A stretch of DNA of 64,000 nt, taken from positions 165,245-229,244 of the forward strand of contig QZLH01000028.1 of the NCBI GenBank assembly GCA_003833135.1. The letters are read 5' to 3'. This DNA comes from Oehlia diaphana. Its lineage: Eukaryota; Glomeromycota; Glomeromycetes; Glomerales; Glomeraceae. The notes beneath the pieces were generated by a model. The model saw only the letters and a list, made by a program, of their open reading frames with translations, was not told the origin of the DNA and searched no databases. The position numbers and the translations under genes are program-made. This document shows positions 47,798 to 58,756 of the stretch, piece after piece. Each line of letters begins with the position of its first letter. Position 1 is the first letter of the stretch.

Positions 47798-50700
47798 ATG
47801 TCAAATATTACAGAAACTTCAAATATTGACGTCGAATGGTTAGAAAAGTCAGTTTCTGATGGACGTATCAGGTATTATGAACCTTCAGATTTCAAAGATA
47901 TTAAACTAATAGGAAGAGGTTCATTCGGGGATGTCTTTCATGCTAATTGGAAAAATATTCCTTTTGCTTTGAAATCTTTTAATGATGAACAAACTCTTAA
48001 GAAATTGTTAAAGAGGTATTATATTTTATATCTTTGATTAAATAAACCAAACTAAAAACTTATTTATTTATTATGGCACAGTTAAAAATGCAACAGAATG
48101 TTGATTCTCATGAAAATATTTTACGATTTTACGGAATTACTAAATTTGAGACAAGTAAATTTCAAAATATAAAACATTTATTGTCAATACCGTATTTAAC
48201 AAATAAATAAATTTTTAATTTTTTTGATTCAACTTATCAAGTAAAATATTCTTTGGTCTTGGATTACGCTGATGGTGGTACATTAAGGGCATATTTAAAA
48301 AAGCATTTTAATGAACTTAATTGGGATGATAATTATCAGTTAGCATCACAACTTGCAAATGCTGTAGAATTTATACATGAATGCGATATTATTCATCGTG
48401 ATCTGGTAATATTAATGATTTTTTACATATTATCATATTTATTATAATTAATTAATTGATTTGATTTGATTTGATTTGTAGCATTCACATAATATACTTA
48501 TAAGTAAAAAAAATATTAAGTTGGCGGACTTTGGTTTATCAAAAAAAATTGCCGAAACAACAAGCAATTCAAAAGTATTTGGTGTAATACCTTATATAGA
48601 CCCAAAATGTTTCAACATTAAGGGTAATAAATATACATTAAATAAAAAGTCCGATATATATAGTATTGATGTTCTTATGTGAGAGATCTCAAGTGGATAT
48701 CCACCGTTTTGTGGGGAAGATTATGACGTAAGTTTAGCCTTGGCTATACTTGACGGAAGAAGAGAAAAGTTTATTGATGGAACCCCTAGTGCGTATAGTA
48801 ATTTATATAAAGGTAAATATTAATTATATTATTGCTTTTTTTAAGCATTTAAAAAAATCAATTTTATTTTATCTATATAGAATGTTGGAAATATGAACTA
48901 GATGAACGTAACTCTTAAATCAATAATTTCTCCCGAAAAAAATGATACAATCATGGATAATAACAATGAAGAAATAGACAACTGTGAAATGGATAAATTA
49001 GCTTCAAAATCATGCGAGTTAATGATGAATTTTGATGACTGTTCATTAAATAATAATTCAAGTCTTATTGATATATCTATAGGTAGCATAAATTCACAAA
49101 GTATTATACCTAATATAATTCGAGTTGATGATAAAGCATATTCTACCAAAATTGCTTTAGACTATAATTAATTTAGGAAAATCTGTTGAACCTTATCTTC
49201 CTTTAATAACAGAAACAACTTTACTTATAAAACAAACTGTAGAAGCATATGAATCTGCTCAGTATAATAAGAAATCATGTGCAGTATTGATTCAAAGAGT
49301 ACAAGCAGCTGAAGTAGCATTAAATCATTGTAATCAAGGAAATAAAAAAATTTTTTGCAAACAATCATATTATCATTCCTTTGAAAGATTTGTTGCTGTT
49401 TTGAAAGAAATTAAAGGATTTATTCAAGATGTAACTCATTTATCTGGCTATAGAAAATTTATTTCAAACGACAACATTAAAGTAAGATTTCAACAATTAA
49501 TTACAGACTTTGACAGTATTGTTGGTGACTTGCGATTGATAATGATCATTGCTAATAAAGAGAAAAGAAGGAAGGATATCGATATTTTACAAAAAGATAT
49601 TAATGAGATGACCAAATTTTTGGAAAAAATCAATGGTGGTGTAACAACAAGCGATAAAAAAATTAGCAATATTTTTGAATACATCATAACTTTAAAAGGA
49701 AAATCATCTGAAAAAGGTTTCAACCCTATTATCAATAGAATTGAGCCAGAAGAACTTGGCGGTAATCAGCCGGTTGTATCATCACGTAAGATACATAAAA
49801 AACTTTATAGAGGCCAAGATGTGGCATGTAAATTTATTGCCGCAGGTGAATTTTACAAATTATCAAAAATGAAAAATAGAGTTTGTACTGAATTGGCGAT
49901 TTTGAGTAATTTAGGGAAATGTAATTACATTATTAATTTTCATGGATTATGTGAAAAGGACGGAAGCATTTTTAGTGTATTTGAATGGACAGAAAATGGA
50001 AATTTAAGAGAACTATATGAGAAATTTGATATTGAATGGCCTCGAAAATTAAAAATTACATTAAACATTTGTCGTGGGATTACTTTTCTTCACGGATGGT
50101 TAGTAAAAAATGCAATTTGATTGAAATTCTGAATCTGGATTATTAATTATATTATTTGTATATTTCATAATTACCTGAAAAACTCGATGTAGTCAAATTT
50201 TACATCATAATATTAGGTAGATATTTAAATTTGTACTTTATTTATTAGAATTGAGAATAATATTAAAGTAAATTCTTACTTTAGGTGCGAAAATATATTA
50301 ATAACCGAGAATCTAGATCCAAAAATTTCAAATTTCGAATATAGCCATATTTTGCGATCAAACCGCACTTATGACATCGGAAAAATTACACAAATCATTC
50401 GATGGTTAGCGCCTGAGAAAATGGATTCCGGGAATAGTTATACTATACAATGTGACATATTTAGGTAAATATATTTATTGAAAATTAACTTATTGTTATT
50501 CAAAGATATTCTAAATTGATATAAATGTTCTACTATATAGTTTTGGAATGTTACTTTGGGAATTAGCTTTTCAAAGATTTCCGTATAAAGATATGGAAAT
50601 TGATGAAGTTAGAAAACATGTATTAAGTGGTAAAAGAGAACATTTAAATTTTCCTTCTAGTTCATATGGAGTTGAAAAAGAATATGGCAACATAATTAGA

Positions 50701-51453
50701 GCTGGTATGATTTATCTTTTATAAAAATAACAATTTAGTGAATTTATTTATAACATGATTTAATTATTAAATGTCAAATTTACATTTTTAGCTTGGCTAT
50801 CAGATCCATCTCTTCGTCCTGAATTAAGTTATTTATTCAATAGTCTTGAAGATTTGAACTCTCCTTTTATTTCAGATCGTTCACCTAGAGGACTAAATCC
50901 GAAAAGAAGTGATATGGAAGTAACACATATTGATTTGCCACCAGGAGATACAGAATCCGATTTAGATCAAATAGATTTTATTTTACCACTTGAACATGGA
51001 ATAAAAGCTCATAGGATGGGAGATAAAAAAAAAGCTTTCGAATGTTTTGAAAAACATGCTAAAATAGATAATAAAATCGCTAAATATAGGCTAGGTGTTT
51101 ATTATTGGGAAGGTTATGTAGTTAAAAAAAATTTAGGTAAAGCAGCCGAGTTAATTAAAGAAGCTGCTGATAAAGGAGTTTCTAATGCCCAATTAAGATA
51201 TGCGTTTATTTTATTAGATCAAAATAGTCCACTTGAATTTAATTTAGAAGAATTTGTGAAATATTTAACTATGGCGGCTGATAATGGAAGTACTGCATCT
51301 CAATTTAACTTGGGTGACTTATATTATAATGGAAGGTTGGGTATATCAAAAGATGAAGAGAAAGGTTTGAGTTATTTAAAATTGGCAGCTATTAAGGGTC
51401 AACCAAAAGCTTGTAATATGTTAGATAAGTTAAAAATCAATTACTTCGTTTAA
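47798..51453 (+). pseudogene. Kinase / helix bundle / pseudokinase / Sel1 gene with a broken N-terminal kinase
   Basis: A full-length relative of 35434-39210. The N-terminal kinase keeps GRGSFGDVF, ALKSF, HRD and DFG (LADFGLSK). It is broken by a one-base loss near the end of exon 1 (about 48003), a TGA at 48680-48682 where paralogues have Trp, and a loss of about 23 bases after 48909. From about 49180 onward the frame is open through the helix bundle (NKKSCAVLIQRVQAAE, RFQQLITDFDSIV), the pseudokinase and Sel1 repeats. Exons here end at 50098, then 50193-50216, 50285-50464, 50541-50704 and 50792-51453. This pseudokinase is more degenerate than its relatives: HRD is HHN and DFG is NFE, though VACK keeps the lysine. 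A short upstream frame (48902-49171) could supply a new start. The downstream half may therefore still be expressed as an MLKL-like protein, or the whole gene may be dead. Confidence 0.72.
50193..50216 (+). other. 24-nt microexon encoding the pseudokinase catalytic loop
   Basis: Reads QILHHNIR with neighbouring bases. In this copy, skipping would create TGG, not a stop, because the next exon begins with G. Confidence 0.65.
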
Positions 51454-53012
51454 TGTGATATATTTAAGAAGATTTATTTAAGTTTATGGATAATTTACCC
51501 TTTACAATGAAGATGTCCACTATATATTAAAACTACAAGGCCTGTACTAAGATAGGTTTATATGACATTATTAAAAAATTATTATTTATTAGAAATAAAA
51601 AAGGTTTTTTGAAATTTAATTCGATAATATCTTTTTGATTTTGCATAACAAAATTTAGAAAGACGACGAGAAATTTCATTTTTCGATTATCTACTTAATA
51701 TTCGTTATCTTTGTCGAGGAAACAAATTACAATTATACAGTATGTTGGTTCTCGTGATGAGGAAATGAATTTGTGATAACCGTCGGTTGATGGAATGTCT
51801 ATATTCTCTTAAATCATTCCTTAAATTTAATACCATTAAAGACAACAATAATATAAATTTTTGATCACATTTCTTATACTACAGAATGAGTGTTGTATTA
51901 TCACGTGATTCAATTTACGTTCATTTCTAACCAAATTTGGTAAATTCGGCAATTCGACAAAAATAATGCTACGGAATGCTACGCGCTAAGTCTATTGAAC
52001 ATTTGAACTCGATTTTACAAGTTTTTTTCCATTTTAAACGATCCTTAATTTATATACAAAAACCAATAATAATTAAAGTTTGTTTTTAAAAAGGAAAATA
52101 TTATGAAAATATTTATAGTAATATTTGTAGTATTTGTAGTATTAAATTAAAAAAATTATTTTTTTTTCGATTTTTTTTTTTAAAATAAAAAAATTATTGT
52201 TTGTTTATAATAAAATTTTTAAAATTATATTTTCATTTGACAAACAAATAATTAATAAACAATTTTTATTGGTCAAACTTAATTTTGAAAAATCATTGGT
52301 TATCAGTTATATAAAAAAAAAAAGAGGTTAATCAAAAATAATATTTATTGAAATTTTAGATATGCATAAATTTGCATATTTCTTTAATAATATTACATTT
52401 TTATTTAATCTTTTTTTGTGGGCTGTTCATCGTAATAAGGGCGTTTTTTTTTTAGGAGAACCAACAACATCTGATCTACAACTAGGTAAATCACATTTTT
52501 AAGTTAAAAAAAATTTTATTTTTATTATAAAAATGAATATACAGAAAAGGTAATAATTCAAAGCATCAAAAAGGTCATAATCAAACAAAATCATCATAAT
52601 ATCTTACTAAATAAAATTCAAAAAGTTACTCAAAAAATAAAATTTCATATAAAAATCGACATAAAAAAAATTTCACATTACAAATAAAAAAAAATAATTA
52701 TCCATTTTTTTCTTTTTAAAAAAAAAAACGCCAAATTACGATAAAAGCATCTTTCTTTGATAGATGCACTTTCAAACAGCCAATAAATATATTTTTAGAT
52801 ACAAAGAATAAAGAAAAATTTGGATACTAGTACAACAAAAGATTGAATATCAATACTTAATGAAGTTTAAAATTTTTTAAGTATTTTTCCGTAGTCGGAA
52901 TTTGTTTCATCTTTTTCCCTTAAAAATACAAGATTTTTTTTTTTAGTATACTCCTTAAATTTTTTTTTTTAACCTCGTTTATTTTTTTTTTTTAATTAAA
53001 GAAAAAAAAAAA
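51454..53012. other. Intergenic, duplicated 3' flank then AT-rich leader
   Basis: 51454-52060 matches 45580-46140. The rest is AT-rich, with T runs directly before the ATG at 53013. No gene is seen. Confidence 0.55.
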
Positions 53013-55047
53013 ATGTCACAAAACAATGAATCATTAGAAGAAATTTCACAAGTATCAGAATGTACAACTAATTATATAACATATTTTAAAGAAAATTCAA
53101 CAAATATTGAACCTAATGCAACTTCAATATATCTTGAAAATTTAAATTCTATTAAAGAATCAGTTAAACCATATTTACCATTATTTAAGAATATAATAAC
53201 AATTATTCAAGATATAATAAATGGATATGAAAATGCACAAATTAATAAAAAAATATGTTTAACATTAATAATACGTTCCGAATCAATTGGATTAACTATA
53301 AAACAACTTGAAAGGAAAAAATCCGATAATTTAGAAAAATTTCGTAATAAAATATTTTATCAATCATTTTTAAGATTATATAATATATTAAAACGTATGG
53401 ATAAATTTATTCAAGATATTACTTTATTATCAAATATAAGAAAATTAATAGAAATTTATAGTATTAAAAAACAATTTCGTGAAATTTTAATCGATTTTGA
53501 TAATGTTGTGAAAGATTTGAATTTTCCGAATTTAATAATTTATGATGAAAAACAACGACAAGAAGATTTAAAAATTTTTAGGGAAGAATTTAATAATATA
53601 ATGAAAGTGAGTTATTATTTTTTTGGCATATATTTCCGATATATTCCGACCGGAATTATATAATTATATATATATATTAATTTCTTTCAATTTCTTTCCC
53701 CTCCACCTCTAATTTAGTTCTTTGAAACTATAGATGGCGGAATAGCGACAGTTATAACACAGAATAATCAAATAAATTATCAAATAAATACTACAATCTT
53801 AGAATTATTACTTTTAAAATCAAAGGTACAAAAACAATCTACAAATTTTGATGATAAATGGAAACCCAAATTAATAACGAACGATGATCTACAAGATTCT
53901 CCTACTCCTTTAGAAGGTCAATTAACGGGAAAATGTTTAAAGAAAATTCTTATTAAAGAGAACAAACAAGTTTCATTAATTCCTGCTGATTCAATTCCTT
54001 ATAATACAGTTGATTATCAAAAAAATATAATTCTTGATTATATTAAAATGAAATTAGGTCATGAATGTAAACATATTCATCAATTTTATGGAATGGCTCA
54101 ATTAAATCAGAATTTTTTTTCAGTTTATGAATGGACTGATTTAGGAAAATTATCTGAAGTTTATGAAAAATATGATCTTGATTGGTCAACAAAATTAAGA
54201 ATTTCTTTAGATATATTATCTGGAATCATTTTTTTAAATTGTTGTGATATTCTTCATAAAAGTATTAAATGTGAAAATATTTTAATGACTGATGATATGA
54301 AACCAAAAATTACCAACATAAAATTTGATTTTAATAATAAAAATGCATCTGGTAATGCTACTAGTTATGCTTATTCAAATTGGTTAAAAGATGTATATAT
54401 TCTTGCTCCTGAAATAATTGATATTCAAAATTATCCAAAAAGGTATACAAGTAAATCTCAAATATATAGGTAATTATTATCTTTTAATTGGAGTAAATTC
54501 CTTTTCTTTATCTTTTTTTTTTTTCGTTAACTCGTATTTTATATTTTTAGTATTGGGATGCTTTTATGGGAACTTACATTTCAAAGAATACCTTATAAAG
54601 ATTGGCAAATTGCAACGGTACAAAATCATGTGTTGAGCGGAAAGAGAGAGGTGATTAATTTCGGTGGTGAACCTTCCCCTATTCAACAAGGTTTTATAAA
54701 TCTAATTGAAGCTGGTAAGTTATTTATAATTAAATCAACCATATATAATTATTATTAATAATCGTCAATCATTATTAGCATGGCAACAAGAACCAGATGA
54801 TAGGCCAGATATTATCACATTTTTTAATATGTTATACTCCTTATATAGTAATTATTATATGGGAGAAAGTAATTCATTACAGAAAAGAGCGAGTTCTAGT
54901 CTTAGTAAAAATAGTAAAATTCCAAAAAGAGACGTTTTATGTGCGAATTCAAATGTTATTATTAAAACAAATAATCAACAAATTAGTAACGTACCACTTA
55001 GAAATGGTACTTCATCTCAGGGAAATAATTCTCCCGCTAGTTCCGTT

Positions 55048-55078
<31 letters not shown>

Positions 55079-55584
55079 TCTCTTCAAATCCTGTTTATAA
55101 TCCTATTGTACCAATATCTTCATTATCGGATGGAATTAACGCACATAAAAAAGGAGATAAAGAAAAGGCTTGGGAATGTTTTGAAGCAAATGCACAATTG
55201 GGTAACATATCAGCAATATATTGGCAAGGTTATTATTTATGGGAAGGTTATCATATTCCAGCGGATCATGTAAGAGCTGTAAATTGTTATAAAGAAGCGG
55301 CAAAAAATGGTCATGCAGACGCTCAATTAAGATATGCTTTTAGTGCTATTAATAAGGAAAAAATAAATATTAAAGGATTTTTAAAATTTTTGAAAATGTC
55401 TGCAAATGAAGGTAATGCTTTAGCTTTATTTAATTTAGGTGACGTTTATTTGAATGGAAAATTTGGTATTGAAAAAGATGAAAATCTTGGGATAAAATAT
55501 TTGAAAGTAGCTGCTGTTTTAAAACAACCTAAAGCTATTGAAATTTTGAAAAATCTTAATGTTACCGATACATTTTATTTATAG
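53013..55584 (+). CDS. MLKL-like helix bundle / fully degenerate pseudokinase / Sel1 protein
   Basis: Four exons keep frame: 53013-53606, 53718-54469, 54551-54714 and 54779-55584, giving 771 residues. Residues about 50-200 form the four-helix-bundle-like region (NKKICLTLIIRSESI, FLRLYNILKRMDKFIQD, KQFREILIDFDNVV). The kinase-like domain (about 250-510) has lost every catalytic motif: the VAIK lysine position reads VSLI, HRD is HKS, and DFG is NIK. It keeps the fold markers FYGM, APEII, GMLLWE and the WQQEPDDRP helix. A Ser-rich linker with a run of nine to ten Ser (TCATCA repeat, about 55050-55080) leads into Sel1 repeats (WQGYYLWEG, LFNLGDVYLNGKFG). Compared with the three relatives it has no intron around the catalytic loop, and there is no N-terminal kinase. 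The order of bundle then pseudokinase is that of MLKL. Start and stop are clear and the frame is intact. Confidence 0.82.
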
Positions 55585-58500
55585 ATTTTTTAATTTATTC
55601 TTTTCGTTTAAAATAAATGTATATAATATATATATATATATATTTTTTTTTGAATATTAATAATTTAAATTAATAATATATTATATAAAATATATTTTTT
55701 TTTTAAATTGTACATTTTTTACATTTTTTTTTTGCAATTCAATCGACCTCGGGTCCAGAACGTCCATAACGGTACTGAGAACAGTAATATCAGCAATATC
55801 AGTAATATCAGTAATGATATCAATAAATCTAACATCATTAAACTAAAATATAAATTATCAATTATCTAAATTACATATGTTAGATCAACATCTACAAACA
55901 TCTACACGGGGTTACAAAAAATTGAAATTCTTAATTCTGGTCAACATAGTTTATCATCATATCTTTTACCGGAATTATCACATAATTTTGGATCATTTTT
56001 TTTATTCTAGTCCAAATATACATTGTTCAAAGAGAACGAAAGGAAGGGGAACGTTAAACAAAAAATTTTATTGTTCCAACCTAATCCTAATCAAGTTTAA
56101 AAAGAATTTCCATTTCTTGGCATGGGATTCATGCACTAAAATTTTTAGAATTGAACTCTTAAAAATTCATGATTATTTTTTCTCTCACAACGAATTTACT
56201 TGTAACATATATATTTACTTTAAAAGTAAATAAGCCATTTTTTAAAAACAATTATTATTGTGGCTGTTTTACGCCAAATGTGTAAAGAAAAAAAGCAAAT
56301 TTTTACGTATTGATAAAATAATATCTTTTTTAAAAAACATACCGTTTAAAATTTTATTTTTATTTTTTTCGTGTAAAAATAACTTTTGAAAATTCGAAAA
56401 ACCGACCAAAACACGTGATTTATTTATATCAACCAATAAAAATCAAGAAAATAATTAAAAATTTCAAGAGAACCAAAAAAGGAAAAGTAAGATAAACCAA
56501 CAATTTTTTAATACAGATCCAAAAAAGGAAATTTTGAATATAATCATTGTACTCAACTAATCATTTCCTTTTTAAATTTATTCATAAAGGGTTTGTCTTT
56601 TATACCAAATTTGTGCATATAATGAGGATTTTTAAAAAATTAATAAAATTATATCACTATTAATTCATCGAATTCGCCATAATTTAATACTTAGTGGCAA
56701 GTAAATGGCAATTTTTCATACTTTAGAATTAATCGAATTCTTTTACATTGCCACACTTTTTACGCCAAACGGTAGTCAAATGGTATTTTATACAAAAACT
56801 ATAAAATATACATATATAGGAAATAATAACGCCATCTTTCTAATAATAGAAGTTATTTCATTATTTCATTATTTAAAATTAAAAATAAATAAAATAAAAT
56901 AAAATAAATAAAATATAAAATATATAAAAAATAATATAAAATATAAATATAAAAATAAAAATATAAAAAAAAAAAAAGGAAAAAAAAAAAAGAAAAAAGA
57001 AGGGGGAAAAAAAAAAGAACATGAAACAAAAAGAATAACCATTTTTATTTTATGACATGACTAAAAACTGCATCATTCGTAATATTACATGTTTGAAACA
57101 TTTGAAATTTTTTATAATTAACCATTTTTATTTTCTTATTTGTAAAATTTTTTCGATATTTCGAACACAAGAATTTTTCCAGCCAAATGTTTGAAATTTA
57201 GTTTTTTTTTTCCCCTTTTTTTTTTTGTAATTCAACAAGATTTTCCAAACAATTACTCGCGTCAATCGTTCATGCAGCGTTATTTTTATTTTTTTTTTTC
57301 TTGAAACACAACTTTATCTTAATCGTTCAACAAAATGCCAGATCTTAAAATTACACGAAATACAACTCCTTGATTGAATTCTAGGATGAAAAAAAAAAAA
57401 AAAATTTAAATAATAAAATTAAAATATAAAATATTTAAATAAAATGAAAAAAATAATCATAAAAAATAATAAAATAAATATTTTTATTGTTAAGATGAAA
57501 AAACAATATGAAACCGAATATGGTTAAGATTTTTGCCACATTTCCATAAAACCCTGGAATTTTTTAAATGAGTAATTATTATTAGATTGTATATAATCAA
57601 TAACTTTGTGATAAGAAAAATGCTGATCGTGTGAAGATTTTCTTAGAAGACTTGTTCGGTGGCTAAAAATCTCTTTGTTAGTCGTATTGTTCTCTTTATT
57701 ATTATAAGCCATTTTACTTCAATTATGGAAGAAAATATTTTGCATTAAAATAATAAAACAATGTAAACACGCGAAAAAAAAAGTAAATTAACTTAAGCTC
57801 ATTTAAGTTCATTGTTTAATTATTGTTATTATAAAAGAATGTTTGATCGTGAGAATTTTTTTCGCGTAAAAAATAAGTCGGGCGCGTATAAAGATTTTTA
57901 TCGCGAAATATGTTTTTTTCATCGCGTTGTAAAAAGATTAATTAATCACATGTAATTAAAGGGGTTTGAAATGTTTAAAAAAAAAGTTTCATGCAAGATT
58001 TTATCGCACGAGAAATTCATCATACATTGACAGTGTCAACATAAAGTAATTTCAACGTAACACTAGAAAACTTTTAAAAAATTTAAACCTTTTTTTTATG
58101 ATTATAAAGTGAGATAACGAATTTATTTTTTTTTTTTGATAAATATTTCCGAAATAAAAAAAATATCCGAAAACATTCGTCCAGTTTCAAACTTTTTCTT
58201 AAAAAAAAAAAAATGACTTCATAAACATTAATATGTTTATGGTTTCACAATTTAAAAAAAATTTCATTGATACTAAAAAGTAAAAATGAATCTCGAAGAA
58301 TTTGGCGTATTTTTGCAAAATTATCGGTCCAAATTAAAAAAATTCTTTCCGAAACAAAAAAAAAAAAAAATTTTCTTTCTCTTTTTATGAACCTTAGTGA
58401 AACCAAACAATGACCTCAAAGTACATAAGACTGTTAATGAATGAACCGTGAAAAAATCCGCATAATCCTATTTTACTTTTTAAAGATAAAATACCGTTGT

Positions 58501-58756
58501 ACAATGTAAGGGGATGTTTCTCTACTTTATAGCTTTTCCCGCTATAAGATGTCATAATTACATCAAATGGGATGATTATCATCCAATATCATACTTAATT
58601 GTCAACTTTTGTAGTTTTCGGTTTTTTCTTTTTTATTTTTCTCGTAATATTCGTTTCCCCTATTTAATTTTTTTATTTAGTTTGTTTTTTTTCGTTATTT
58701 ATTTCTTATTGTTTATATGAAGTTATTAGAGAGAGAAATAAAACATTTAATAAAAG
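55585..58756. other. Intergenic, low-complexity AT-rich
   Basis: Runs of A/T and AAATA repeats (56880-57000) dominate. Small frames at 55877-56233, 56705-56902 and on the minus strand at 57712-57524 have no family features. From 58388 to the ATG at 58757 the sequence is shared with 33840-34104 and is the promoter of the next gene. Confidence 0.5.

Noticed and set aside
54797..55273. A + strand frame with a run of His
   Set aside because: It is the +1 shadow of the Ser-rich linker in the pseudokinase gene at 53013-55584; the TCATCA repeat reads as His in this frame.
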